DNA of 64,000 bases from positions 19,466,706-19,530,705 of the forward strand of contig NC_053417.1 of the NCBI RefSeq assembly GCF_016859285.1, in the 5' to 3' direction. How positions within the stretch are numbered: the first letter of the stretch is position 1; the number at the start of each line of letters is the position of its first letter. Shown here one piece after another: positions 46,589 through 60,118 of the stretch. A program made the position numbers and the translations under genes. Below the pieces are notes generated by a model that was not told the DNA's origin, did no database searches, and saw nothing but the letters and a program-made list of their open reading frames with translations. The DNA is from Xiphias gladius. Lineage: Eukaryota > Chordata > Actinopteri > Istiophoriformes > Xiphiidae.

Positions 46589-49500
46589 GTAAGTCTCAGT
46601 CCCGGACTGAAAACCGTTGGAAGCTCTCTGAGATACCGGATGATAAAAAAGAGCGCAGCTAATCACCCGGCTAGCTTGTTAGCTAGCCGATGCAGAGCTC
46701 CCTTCCTGCCCGTCTCCGGCAACTCGGGATCCGGGCAAGGACGCTGGGCTACGCGGATGTTCTTTACCGACAATTAAACTAATTGTGGACATGTGGCAAC
46801 CCTGTCGACTTAACTTGAATGAATCTATGCATGCCAAAATGACAAATCCAGGGGGAGAGACGGGTAGAGTCGACTCTTGGTGCAGCCCTTGTTTGGTTTA
46901 CTCATACTAAGCTAGCGTTAGCTCAAACAGCTAGCATTGGAAAGATGTAGCTGATGCAGATGAACTCGACCCTTTTACCTTTGCCATCCCGGGGACAGGA
47001 GTGGGCTGAAACAGCTATGACTTTATTTACCAAAGCTGCATTTTTACGTATACTACCAACACACGAACATTCGGCCACTGCACTGTCTGGGAAGAAAATG
47101 TCACTAATATATTTATCATAAGGATTCGTCTCCAGTGTTATTGGCTGACTGCCAGATTCTCCATTTTGTTCTGTATTGTGATGCGTTATGGGAAGGAGTT
47201 ATCGATGGACATTGTGTTGCGCCAATCAGTAAAAAAAAAATATGAAGCCGCATGCCGCCCCCTTAGGTCCCTGAGCTTGTAGAGCACTGCAGGCACATTA
47301 ATCAGTTTTCACCAATGCTGTTGGTGTATTGTTTCATATAATCCCAGATAAAAAACGAAAGAGAAAAAAATGGAAAGTCCAGAGAGGTGAATGATGGAAG
47401 GAGTAAATACTATTAGGGCTGAAACGATTTGTCAGTTAACTGATTAGTTGATTGACAGAAAAATAATTGGCAACTCTTCTCATAATCTGTTAATCCCTTG
47501 AGTAAGATAATGCAAAGCAAAGATAATGAAACATTCTCAAACATTCTTGTTTCAGCCTCTCAAATATGAGGATTTTCTGCTTTTCTTTGACACATATTGT
47601 ACACATAGATACTGAATATCTATGGTTTTGCACTGTTGGGTGGCTAAAACAAGACATTTGAAAGCACCACCTTTTTAGTCAATAAAATCAGCATAAACAA
47701 TGATGTAAATAATTGTTAAGCGCTACCCTAGATGCAATCACCTTATCCTGCCAAGGAAGATGCCAAAATGCAGTGTGGTGATGGGTGGCTAATACACAGG
47801 TTTTCAAACTGTGTAGGGGTGATATTTATTGCCCTTATTTTGACAATGTAAGGGTTGTATTAAATTTAAATTGTATTGAAATGGGATGGATGCAAAAATT
47901 TGGGTGCCCCTGTGCAAATTACATATTTTGTTGATTTTTTCAAAGTGAAGATAAGTAAATACAACCCCTATAATAAACAGGCTCATTTTTAAAATGTCTT
48001 TCTCAAATGTTAATGCACTATTACTTTTAAAAATAGAAAAAAGTTAAACAGTAATTATGGCAGAAGTTTGTGCACACTGTGTCAAGTGGCACAGGAAGCA
48101 TGGCACAGATAAAGGGAAGTGAATATGAACAGATTTGTGTAGAAGTCATTCAGTCACTCTAGAAAGGGAAGCTGACAAGGGGCAGCAGACTTCTAAAACA
48201 GAACAGTGACTCAAAGCCGACCTCAAAATCCACCACTAAGCTTTTGGAACGGCACTTATAGTCCCCTGACTTGAACATCAAGTCACAACATTGGAAAATC
48301 TATGGGATGGTCTCGTAGATATTTGTAGGATGTCTTGTATGCAAGACAGCCTACAAATATCTCAGAACCTGAGGTGAAGTGAAGAGTGGGTAAAAATTCC
48401 TAAATATAAGAATAGAAAGACTCTTAGCTGGCTACAACAAGTTTGCAAGCTGTGATATCTGCGAAGAGGGGGAGGGTCACTAAGAACTGACTTAGTAGGG
48501 TGCCCACATTTTTGCACATGCCACAATTTCTGTTTCTTTTTTTTAAGTTAAGGAATTAAAAAGTAATAGTCCATTGACATTTGAAGAATAGCTCATTATT
48601 AATGTCTGTTTGCTGCAGGGGTTGTATTTACTTCTTTTCACTTCACAAATCAATAAAATAAGTAATTTGCCAAGGGTTGGCCAAGCTTTTGCATACAGTA
48701 GTATAGACAGTACTTCAATACAGTTTTTGTGCACTTTTTTGACGCACTTCTGTCATTTATGTTTAAAGATTGCAAAGGCAGGAAGGTTATGATCACAACT
48801 CCAACTGTTTTCCCCTAACCTTTAATCATTTCTGGTTCTTTTCACATAGTTCTCTTGGCTTTTCACTGTCACATAGGAAGCACCGTTTGCAAAACATTTA
48901 ACAAAAGTATAGACACTGAATTCAGATTTCATCTGAGAGTTTTCTGCTTGCAGTACTCTCAATGTTGTCTCCAATGAAAAGGAATCTTTTTCTGAGGTGT
49001 CACCTCATTCTCTATGTGTGAATATGCAGAGATACAAAACGTTTGACTTAATAATCAGTATGAAATCACTTGTAAAAGAACAGGTGGTTTCCTGCGGCAC
49101 GAAACCATGTTGGTTTCCTGCTGTTTGCTGAAGAAAATGGAAGCAAAGAGAGTAGGGAGAGCAGCTGTGAGGTAGGATGTAGTGTATATAAAAGGTGATA
49201 CACTTCTATGGAGGGACATCATTTGTCCACTGGTGTTACAGTATCATATTAGAAAATGTGAGGATCCCACAGACTATAGTGCAGTCTGGTTATCAGTGTT
49301 CTCTCTCCTTCAGTGAAACACATATCTCATGTTCAGGTCACAGTCACATTGCATTGTCCTGTGATGATATCACTGTAGTCATGCCAAGACTGGATTTGTC
49401 ACGCAAACTTTTTTGTTTAAGGGTTCTGTCCATGGAGAATACTTCAGTAGTTGTGATCTGGATGAAAAATGTAAAAAAAAAAAAAAACAGATATGGATCA

Positions 49501-50060
49501 AGAGACAGACTGGTAAAAATATTTTTTCAAACCTGCAACAACTGTTTTATTTTGTTTGTTTGTTTTGTTTTTGTCATTGGATACATTTTTATTGCGAAAA
49601 ATATAGATTATAACAGCTTTAATTTATTTTCAGTTTTGCGTTAAAAAAGAATGTTGTTTTTCATTTTTCTGTCTTGAATGTAGAGTTTTTTTGTGACAGC
49701 CTTTTTATTTTTAGACACCAGTATGTCACGTTGATGATTGCATGAAGAGTTTTGAGAAGTTTCTGGAGCATGCATTTGGTGTTTTGCAAATGGAAGCACA
49801 ATTTTGGTGTTTGTGTCAGTACCTCTCATAATTGATCATATGTTTCTAACAATAAATAAGAACAATGTAATCCAAGCCAAGGCAAGTCACATAAATCAGA
49901 CAAAATGTCCCTACTAAATCAGAACTTTTAATTTTAATGTCATAATGCATCTTCTATGATGCTCCAGCATTAACATTATATTTATAAAAATGTCAGAGTG
50001 TTATCCTGCTGTTCCGTGACGGTTCTGGTTGATTAATGTCTGTGGCATCTTTCCAAACAG
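46589..50060 (+). other. First intron of nr2c2
   Basis: No coding exon was recognised. It carries a Tc1-like element at about 47885-48700 and is otherwise AT-rich. Additional non-coding 5' exons cannot be excluded. Confidence 0.6.
47885..48700 (+). mobile_element. Internally deleted Tc1-like transposon in nr2c2 intron 1
   Basis: The terminal repeats are inverted: TGCAAAAATTTGGGTGCCCC near 47891 pairs with the GCCAAGCTTTTGCATACAGT end near 48690. Internally, a transposase 3' remnant includes a CCTGACTTGAACATCA block and ends AAAGACTCTTAGCTGGCTAC then a stop near 48490. The 5' half of the gene is gone. Its inner-repeat sequence matches the element at 63640-64000, so both belong to one family. 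Confidence 0.8.
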
Positions 50061-50069
50061 ACCTCACTA

Positions 50070-50132
50070 ATGACCTTACATCATCATGACAACCAACCTG
50101 AATCTGCTCTCTCAGCAGAAAGTGGATTCTGA
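50070..50132 (+). promoter_or_regulatory. Upstream ORF overlapping the nr2c2 start
   Basis: ATG at 50070 reads [20 protein letters not shown], then TGA at 50130-50132. It is out of frame with, and overlaps, the nr2c2 start at 50086, so it could lower translation of the main frame. Confidence 0.55.
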
Positions 50133-51136
50133 GCACGAGGCAGAGGTGAGTGTACAGAGTGAGAGTGTCATGATGTACAGTTTCCTGGCTGTCTGAGTTG
50201 TTCCATATAAAGCCATATGAAGTATTTCTTTTTTTTTTAACAAAAAAAACTGTCGTGCTACTCTCTCTGGCTGTGTGGTTAGTAAAAGCTGCCTTTATTT
50301 GTTGCCATAGAGACATAACCTCTCCAGACAGTTCCCTGTTGTATTTTTGTAAAAGTGTTTTATAATAACATTTATATGCTTTACATACACTCGATTGAAA
50401 TATATTTGTGTTGCAAACATATTGATTGTATTGATTGCAATTTGCACGTGTTTAACTGTGTTAAAATGTTTTAAAAATTGTAGGTGTCATCCTCTCCATC
50501 AGACTCAGTGATGAGTGAGTCTCCACAGCGCTTTCAGGTCATCTCCACTGAGCCTGCCGTAACACCACAGCGTATACAGGTAACCGCTGTACTCTTTATT
50601 TGGCTTCAGAGAGTGTGACATTGCTCCTACCTGATGTTGTTCTCTTTTGGTGCATTAGCAGCAGCAGTTAACAAGTTGACATGTGACTAAGCTCTCCCAT
50701 CTTCAATGTCACTCTCTTCTCTTTTTTTTGTTCAACCACCATTGGTGTATGTTCATTTCCATCTCCCTCACTTTGTGTCTCTCCTTCTTCTATCTCGATT
50801 ACCCTCAGATTGTAACTGACCAGCAGACAGGTCAGAAGATCCAGATAGTAACAGCGATGAACCCGTCCAGTGCTCCTAAGCAGCAGTTCATTCTAACTAC
50901 GGCAGACGGCTCAGGGGCAGGCAAGGTTATCCTGGCCTCTCCAGACAGCCACAACACTAAGCAACTCATCTTCACTGCTGCAGACAGCCTGATGCCAGGA
51001 AGGATACAGGTACAGTTTTACCCCTGGTACATAGTGTGATGATGCTATTGGCAATATTGTGGTCTTGATATTTGTCACTACTAGTATCCCAAAGGTGAAT
51101 GTACAGTCTATAACTCATATATCCATGTCTTTATTG

Positions 51137-51207
<71 letters not shown>

Positions 51208-54200
51208 CTCCATCCATCCACAAAAATTCAAACAAATTCATCCATGTTTAAGGTATTCGTTATTGATTTCTCATGGACAAAGATCATCAAATTCCTCTTT
51301 ATTGAAATATGATGAAATATATTCATATATGAATATGATATATATTCCATTTGACCACACAATTTTCCAACTGTTAAGCTGCCCTAATAGCAGTTTAACT
51401 TTAAATGTAAATGTTTGCTGTAACATGATTACATTCAAAATGCAACTTGTTACACAAATAAGTATCCGTGCAGCATGGAGGTTTGGGTATGTTAAATAAA
51501 ACTAAGACATTTGTAGAAATCAATATGGTGTTTTTTTTTTTTTTTGGAGTCATTTTCACCTAAAACCTTTGTAGTGTTTTGAAATATCAATTCCATAAGT
51601 GTTAAATGAAACATACTGTATTTTTTAGTGTTGACTGTTAACACTACGAAAGAGTTCAAATTAATTGGTGACAGCATATATTGTATTGTATTGTATATGT
51701 ATTTTACTCTACATGGGATTCGTACAATAAATCATCGTAATTTGCATTGTCACTGATGGTTGCAGAGCATTTGTAATACTAATGCATTGCCATTAATTTA
51801 TGATTTCACAGTGCAATATTCCATGATGTCAAATTCCTGTGACACAATCCATAACACAATTGTAATATCGTAGAACCCTCTGTCAGTTGGATGGTTGTGT
51901 AGGGTTTAATGTAGTAGGTTTGTCTAGGTTTGTATTTTCGATTATTGTCAAGAACCGTTCCTCCAAATAACACTACTACAAAATATTGCTACACAGGACT
52001 TTTATTTTGAATTTTTTGTAGGGGGACTTTTTTTTTTTTTAAAGTCGATGGATGGGGGGCAATTTACGGTGTGTATTTCACCTGAACTTAATTTTCCTTC
52101 CTGTGGAACATGAAGACATAGCACTTTGCCACTGGGCCACTCAGCAGCTTCATTAAACAGTGTTTAATAAGGCTACTGAGCCACTGAGACTTTGGAGTCT
52201 TGGTGGATTGTGGACTCTTTCTCCTGCCTCTTCTTGTTCTTCTTCCTCAAACCCAGGAAGTGCCAGATTCTTATTTTTTTTTCTGTGGATGGCCTGACTG
52301 CCCTCTTGGTCAACCTTGAGTTTGGTGACAAGCTCGAGGTTGGTTGAGGTGAGTTCCTCCAGTTTTGCTTTCAGGCCTTCTTGCTCCTCAGTCCCTGGAT
52401 CAGCTCCAGATCCTTTCTCACTCTGTCAACATGAGACCTGTTTCTCGAGTTGGTACTGATGGGTGTCTTTTTGTTGCTGCAACTGCTCACTTAGCTCCAG
52501 TATCCAGGTCTGCTCCTTCTAGATCTCGGTGATAAGATGCTCTACCTGTTTTTACAGACACCTTATCTCCTTAGTCTATGTCTCCAGCCTAGTAGAGAGC
52601 TCACATTCTCCTCCTGACAGGCATTATTTTGCTCTGTTTTCTGGAGGTGAGCCTTCAACACCTCGACCTGGGTACCTAGAGCCTAGTTTTCTATTTCACG
52701 GCCTTTCAGCTGCTCAGCCCTTCTTGGAGCCAAAGGCTGATAGAATCGCTCTAAAGGTCATTGTTATCGCTATCAGTGGTATTTTCTCATTGTCTGTTCA
52801 AAGATTTCTATCTCTCAGATTGGTGTGTCACTTCTTGAGATATCTGAAATAAAAAATTTCTGTCTGAGCAGTTGCTGTTGTATGCAAGACCGCCCTTGTT
52901 GTGTCTCAATTCAAAAGAAAACATGATCATCATGGTAACAGCAAGTGCAGTTTCAAATAAATGGAGAAAACTCTGTTCACTGTCAACACTGCATGTGTTT
53001 GGGTCCTCAGCAATACACCTGCAAAGTTTGAGGTTGATCAAATGAGCGGTTGTTCAGAAAGTAGATATACAGACAGACAGACACAAAGATTCTTCCATTT
53101 ATGGTCAGAATTTCAGACATTGTTATAAGTATGATACAGACATTAAGGTGAGACACAGACTAAGTGGCCTGTGTTTGACTTTGCTTTTCAGATCGTCACA
53201 GATCCAGTGTCAATGGAACGGTTGTTAGGGCAGTCGGGGGACTTGAGCCGACCGCAGCCAGTGGAGTACTGTGTGGTATGTGGGGACAAGGCTTCAGGTA
53301 CTAAAGCTTATAACTGCATTACCTGAAGATGTGATCTTTTGTATGTCTTTTGACTGATGCATCCTGATGTCAAATCCAATAGCACTGTATGTTTAGCTTC
53401 ACAGTGTCAGCAATCTCACCCACGCACACACAGTGACTCAGACACTAGTTTTCTCTGTGTTCAGGACGTCACTATGGAGCAGTCAGTTGTGAGGGATGTA
53501 AAGGCTTCTTTAAGCGGAGCGTGAGGAAGAACCTGACCTACAGCTGCCGCAGCAAACAGGACTGCATCATCAACAAACACCACCGCAATCGCTGCCAGTT
53601 CTGTCGGTTGCGGAAATGCCTTAACATGGGGATGAAGACTGAGTGTGAGTTTGCATCCTAATCCATTACACAATACATGGAGAAAAAAATACAGTTCCTC
53701 TCCGAAAAACAGGTCAGGTTTTATCTTGGTATCTGTTCGAAAAATCTTGATAACAGTTAACTAAGCTCCCCTAAAAAATCCTTAGAAGGTATTAAAAAGT
53801 CTTGTGTTTTATCTACAAAGGTCTTGAATATTTTTTCCTGCCTGCCGTAGACAGTAACTTAGGTTATAATTTTTTTTTTTTTTTAATGTTTGCTTCCTGT
53901 TGGGAGACATCATGCATCTATAACCTACAAATGAGACTACTTGTGACAGTGGATTATTTACGCAATAGGCTTTCACTCATCATCATCAGATCTGTAGCCA
54001 TACTGTGACTCTTGCTAGCTACAGTGACGAGGAACTGTAATTAATTAATTGATCAATTAATTTATATATTTAATTGTTTAATCCATCCATCAATTTTCTG
54101 CCACAGAAAGCTCATGTTAATAAATTAATTTTATTACTGGAAATTATTGTTATATATAGCTGGGAAGTACTGAATAAAATGTGATATAAAAGTCAATAAA

Positions 54201-56314
54201 TTAATATATTCATTAAATAGTTGTAAACCTTATTATCCCTATTGGTTTCCTGACATTATTTGACCACTACAAACATGAAAAAGGCATTAAATTGCATTCT
54301 CTGTTGTTTTAAAAAAGTCTTGAAAAGTCTAAAATCTAACTTGGTGAATACTGCAGAAACACCCTGATAATGCCATTTAACCAATTAAAATGAAAGGACC
54401 TTGTGTCTGCAGCAACACTGAAGTGTCCTTCAGCAAGACACTGAATTTCTAGTAGAATCTGCAATTTCCCTTTGGGATTATTACTCTGTCTGTCTATCTA
54501 TGGTGATGTGCGTTTGAGGGAGCGACCAAAAAGAACATTCCTCTGGGATCAATTTTATTATTATAACCTTTCACTTATAACCATTAGAAAAGAGGTAATT
54601 TGGGTTTGTCTGCTTATTGTTTGTCCTCAGCTGTCCAGAGTGAGAGAAAACCCATCGATATAGTGCCCAGAGAGAAGCATGCCAACTGTGCTGCCTCCAC
54701 CCAAAAGATCTACATTCGTAAAGACCTAAATAGTCCGCTCATCGCCACACCAACCTTTATCTCTGATACAGAGACAGATGGCTCCAGGTCAGTGGGAATC
54801 AGGACTTCACACAAACCTCAGGCTTGGGCTCTATGCTTTGTTCTATTTCTCAGCTATTGATGTTATGTGAACTGGATTTTGATGATGCTCTGTGTCATGT
54901 GCAGATCCAGCCTGCTGGAGCAGGGGATGCTGGTTAACATCCAGCAGCCAGTCATCCAAAGTGATGGAACTTTGCTGCTGGCCTCTGACTCAAAGGTACG
55001 TATGTCTCTGCAGATACAGTAAATATAACATCTGTCTACTCTGGTCTGCTGCCTTTTTCCTTGTGCTATTTGTAATATAAGTACCATTTACAATTTTGCT
55101 CAGAAAACTGTATGCCAGATTAGATTTTACTGTTTTCCACTGATTTAGAGTAGATTCAGTCTTCATTTAGCCTTTCAATGTATTTTAAAAAGCATTTGAC
55201 ATACCTTTTCATCGCATGACAATAATTCTTGAATATTTTGTGTCTAGAATGGATCAAATGGCAAGCGATCTTGGCCTACATGATGTAAAATTACCTGCAT
55301 TGTTTCTTTTGTCTTCAGATTGAGTCTGGGCATGGGGATTTGGGGACACTAGCCAATGTGGTGACATCACTGGCCAACCTGAGTGACTCATTGAAAGAAA
55401 ACATAAACAATGGGGACACCTCAGACGGCCAACATGAGGAGCAATCTGCCAGCGAGATAACACGGTCAGTCAGCAGTGCACAGAGAGGAGGGGAATGTGT
55501 TTGTCAGAGGTATCAGCAATGTTTCATCACTCACTTTAACAGGCCCTCTGCAATTTCTTTTTTTTTTTTCTTAGGTCTGACTCGGCATCACGTTATAAGT
55601 TAGTGGCCTCTATAGAAGCAGAGTATTTAAAAGGGGACATGTTTGTCTCTACTACAAAAAAAGTTAAAATGACAGATGCAACAAGGAATTCCTCAAGGGT
55701 TGCCTTCTTACTTGTGTTTTCAGGTGTAATGTATTCTGTATAATTAATTTAAAAAAAAGTTCAAGTTAATGAAGTATCATTTTACCCATTTAGAAGGCCA
55801 CAGTTAACCAACTCAAACTGGCATTCAGATTTTTTAAAAATGAGGGGGTATATAAATAAAAAAAATATAAATGTATACATTTACCTTATTTTTCTTTTTG
55901 ATATTTAGCAAATATTTAATGCAAGTCATTTGCATAAAGTTTTGGGTTGTAACATCTGCAATGATTTTACCACTAATATTACTCTGGGCAGTTTAGATAG
56001 TAATATATAGATTATCTTGTATTTTCAATTTAGTCATTTTGTTTTTCTCATTTTATTTACATGATAAAATTTTATTTTGATTAGTTATTAGTTTGAGTTT
56101 CATTGTTTATTTACACAGCAAAACCACCAAAGAAGGTGCTGGATGCTAAGTAAAGAGTGACTGAAAGCTTAGATTATACACTTGATGCAAAGAAAATAAG
56201 TGTGGGGATGTTTGTACCTTTTTTTGTCACTCAGGTATGCATAAAATGATGTGTATACAAGAAAGAAACATATATTTATGTTGCAGACTTCAATTTTAAA
56301 TCAGTGAATTAAAA

Positions 56315-56398
<84 letters not shown>

Positions 56399-59300
56399 GT
56401 GAAAAGTGCCTTTGACACCCTGGCCAAAGTCTTCAACCCACCTGAAGTAGCGGTCGGACAGAGTCTGGCAGATAAGTCGCAGTGTGTCGGTGGAACAACG
56501 ATCCAGCTGATTGGTCGAGACCAGGAGACCCCAATCATTGAGGTGGAGGGACCACTGCTCACTGACAGCCATGTTGGCTTTAAGGTGGGTGGAGTCAACT
56601 CATAAAGCTAATGGCCAAAATAACTGACACACTTGTTGAAGATCCTAAGAGAATTCAAGGCATGGCTAAAGTCTTTACTCACACGAGTATAATGCCAAAG
56701 AGAAGAGCAATACATACATGTATGTATATTGACCACACAGTGGTGTATAACTCTGTTAAAACATAGTTTTATCGTTTTTTTTAAGTTTTGTTTTTTTTTT
56801 TGATTGGCGTTTTTTTATTTGATAGTAGTAGTAAAATTAGAGACAGGAAATGTGGGGAGAAACCCCTTCTCTCTTCCCACATTTCCAGTCTATGGTATGC
56901 AATGAGTGTCCTTTGGGCAGTAGTCAAATTGTTGACGTTGCAGTTGCAGTATGCTCCTTAAACCTTGTGGTACCATGGGCGCCCCAATTAAGAGATTTTT
57001 TTATTTTCCTAGGCATTCATCTGTTGGTAGTCATTTATCAGATACTTTTAAAATATTTTTTTTTCCCTGAATATCATTTACTGTGTCCTCCATCTCTAAC
57101 TTTGCTTCTTTCCTCTAGCTGACCATGCCCAACCCCATGCCAGAGTATCTGAATGTTCACTACATCTGTGAGTCGGCATCAAGGCTTCTCTTTCTCTCCA
57201 TGCACTGGGCACGCTCAATCCCTGCCTTCTCAGCTCTCGGGTGAGAATGTATATTACACATGAAGGCTTAAATTACACTCTAGGGAAATAACATGCAAGC
57301 TCGTATCTATTTACAGTATATAATCTTGTGAAGTCTACAGGAATGCTATCTCTAAGCTCGCACCCGTCTTTCCTTCTTTGTCTCTGTCTTTTTCAGTCAG
57401 GAGGCAAACACCAGTCTGGTGCGAGCCTGCTGGAATGAGCTGTTCACTCTGGGTCTTGCTCAGTGCGCTCATGTGATGAACCTGTCGACCATCCTCGCTG
57501 CCATCATTAACCACCTTCAGAGCAGCATCCAGGATGGTATGGACCGCAGACCTCGTCATCACTTCACAGTAGGACAAACGCATATAAACAGGAGAGAAGA
57601 AATGTGATATTTAAAGTTGTTACTGTAACAGAATAGGCCTAAAGAATAGAAAAACTGCTGGTGAGATAAGTTTTCTCCCATTGCTTCACTCAATTGTCAG
57701 GCACTTTTGACATCGTTGCCATTGTTGAATACATAATGATGAAACTTTGAGATATTATGTGTTTTACCACCCTGCTGTTACATTTCCAGGATTACATTTA
57801 TAAGCCCGAGTTAGCACGATTCCTTTATTTGTCCATATGTCATACATGACAGCTCAGATACCAGATAGAATTTCGACGTAAATTGGAGAATATATGCATC
57901 TCCCATCTGCTGTCTTATTGGCTTAATGAGGCAGTTATGCATTATGTCAAAACAAACAACTAAAAAAATAAGTAAATTACAGATGTTGATACATTAAACT
58001 GGGCATTTTCTTCCATCTCAGACAAACTTTCAGGGGAGAGGGTGAAGCAGGTGATGGAGCATATCTGGAAGTTTCAGGAGTTCTGTAACAGCATGACGAG
58101 GTTGGAGACTGACAGCTACGAATATGCCTACCTGAAGGCTATAGTGTTGTTCAGCCCTGGTGAGTCTGCTAAGAGGAGTGTCTGATTTTCATAATCAATG
58201 TAGCGATAGACATTATAACTGTTAAAAGTCAAAGGAAAGGAGCACCATAGAAGAGTGACTGAAATTTGAATAAACAACCTGTATTTGCATTTGTATTTTG
58301 TGGAGTGATAGTTGTGTGTTTGACTCATCAGATCACCCGGGTGTGGACAGCAGCGGGCAGATTGAGAAGTTCCAGGAGAAAGCTCTGATGGAGCTGCAGG
58401 ACTACGTGCAGAAAACCTATCCAGATGACACATACAGGTACATTTTACCTCCAATCTAATCAGGCAGCACAGCCTCCTCCCCTCATTTCAAAGCAGTAAC
58501 ACATAGTGAATTAGGTTTCTAAGGTAGAAAGTGATTCCACATTATTTGTTGTAAAATCTTCACAATAATACTTTTACTTTATTAATTAATTACTGCCTAA
58601 TTGGCAAGCTGAAATCATTCCTCTATACCTTGACAGAGTACGGTAAAGCACAGCAGTGCCAGGATCAAAAAATGACTGACGGTGGGCCACTCTTCTAGTG
58701 GCATATGTTGATTCTTTGTGATATGTACTGTCGGTTTTTGGAATGACACTGCTGTTCGACCAACTTAAGCCACTTAGAAACTGTATATCACTCATGTTCC
58801 GCCAACAGATACCACTTCTCAAAGGCATGGACCAGTTTTTATTGACATATGCCACTGTTTCACTGGAACAGCAGCATAAAGGGTATGGCACTCTCTTTTT
58901 TAGTGTCATATGCCACATACCACTCCCGGCCCATGACAGTTGTTACTGCTGTATGTTGTTGCTATGATAACAGTATGTCTACTACATGGTATATCACTGC
59001 TGTTCCACTGACGTATAGCAGTTTTTGCATTAAATAAATGAATATATAAAGATGAAGCCCAATATCACAAATCACAAATTTGTGATTTTCCAGGATGGAC
59101 AGACATGTTGTAAATGAAGATGAAGAAAAAGATCTGGGAGGATGTCAAGACATAGATAGGACCTGAGCCACACAACCTCTCTGCCATGAAGACATACTGC
59201 CCATGGGCATATAGCTAGCCAGTGGTACATCAGTGACATACTGCTTTCATGTGCCATATGTCACGGCACAGGCAGTACTGGTAAACTGATTTGTATTGAG

Positions 59301-60118
59301 CCTTATGGCTGCACCAGCTGCAAACAGGCCGTACATACGAGAAATGCCTTCAGTTGCCAGTCAACAAGAAAAGGATGCAGGCCTTACCTGAAGCCATTGC
59401 TCGACTGGCTGTCTTATGTGGCTCCAATTGTGCCTTGCACTTTTGCTCACTTGACTACATGGTTGGGCCAGCCCACCCCGGTTCTTTTCTCTTTTAATCA
59501 ACTGTTCATTGAGTTGAATTTGTTTAGTTTGACAAATAAACGCAGAAAAAAAGTAAACCACAAGACTTCAGGGATGAGGCTTATCATGCTTTATTCATCA
59601 CAGTCTCAACGAAAAGTTACTCTTTACTTTCATCTGTGGCACGCCACTCATGCGTCCACTCTCATGGACACATGAGAATCTATAAATGATTCTCAAGCAT
59701 CTCTACTCTCACTTTCTGCCCTAGTGTTGGTATCATCAGCCGCTTTTCGATCTTGGCATTATTACGGTTATAGAGGATTTAAGTGTCTGGCTAACGGACA
59801 AAAATTTGGCTCTTGAAAACCATGACTGACACTGAGGAAAAAGACAAGGAGCTTATAAGAACATCTTATTTGCAAATAAACAAGCAACCGAGTAAGAACA
59901 AAATATCAGGATGACTGGAGCTGTTGTATGTTTGCCTCCCCAGGCTGACCCGTATCCTGACTCGTCTCCCCGCCCTGCGCCTCATGAACTCAAGTATCAC
60001 CGAGGAGCTCTTCTTCACTGGCTTAATAGGTAACGTCTCTATTGACAGCATCATTCCCTACATCCTCAAGATGGAGACGGCCGAGTATAACAGCCAGGAC
60101 TCTGACCCTACAGAATGA
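50086..60118 (+). CDS. nr2c2: Nuclear receptor subfamily 2 group C member 2 (TR4)
   Basis: An orphan nuclear receptor that binds AGGTCA direct repeats and regulates transcription. Coding exons: 50086-50145, 50484-50579, 50809-51009, 53192-53297, 53465-53644, 54631-54787, 54905-54995, 55319-55464, 56407-56584, 57119-57240, 57397-57536, 58022-58159, 58332-58437 and 59944-60118. They join in frame into 631 residues; human isoforms are about 596-615. The two-zinc-finger DNA-binding domain begins at about residue 146 ([17 protein letters not shown]), with P-box CEGCKG, through CRLRKC. The ligand-binding domain covers about 400-620 and ends [15 protein letters not shown]. The family choice TR4 over TR2 rests on N-terminal blocks such as [16 protein letters not shown] and on the neighbour mrps25. 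The acceptor at 56405-56406 lacks a pyrimidine tract. It looks intact. Confidence 0.95.
51137..51207. repeat. (TCTA)n tetranucleotide microsatellite in nr2c2 intron 3
   Basis: About 17 uninterrupted units followed by CTCCATCCATCCA. Confidence 0.95.
52245..52740 (-). pseudogene. Coiled-coil gene fragment, antisense in nr2c2 intron 3 (possible processed pseudogene)
   Basis: Read on the minus strand, this 500-bp tract gives short heptad-like stretches in shifting frames: [20 protein letters not shown] near its 3' end, then [11 protein letters not shown], and [16 protein letters not shown] nearer its 5' end. They are broken by stops and frame changes. GC content is higher than in the surrounding intron and codon-like periodicity remains. 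It resembles an intronless copy of a long coiled-coil protein (cytoskeletal, golgin-like or NuMA-like). The parent gene is not identified and no poly(A) tail was found. Confidence 0.5.
56317..56397. repeat. (TG)40 microsatellite abutting an nr2c2 splice acceptor
   Basis: Forty uninterrupted TG units end 9 bases before the exon that begins at 56407. Confidence 0.97.
58600..59290. repeat. Degenerate CATATG-rich internal repeats in nr2c2 intron 13
   Basis: Variants of CATATGCCAC and its reverse complement (GGCATATG, GTGCCATATGTCAC) recur several times, with GCTGTTCCACTG/CTGCTGTTCGACC variants between. It is probably an old, internally repetitive element; no family was recognised. Confidence 0.4.

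Noticed and set aside
54000-54240. AT-rich palindromic stretch in nr2c2 intron 5
   Set aside because: TTAATTAATT-type symmetry is expected from composition and no element ends were seen.
56296-56605. Open frames of repeated Cys-Val or Thr-His across the (TG)n tract
   Set aside because: They are products of the microsatellite; only 56407-56584 is coding, as an nr2c2 exon.
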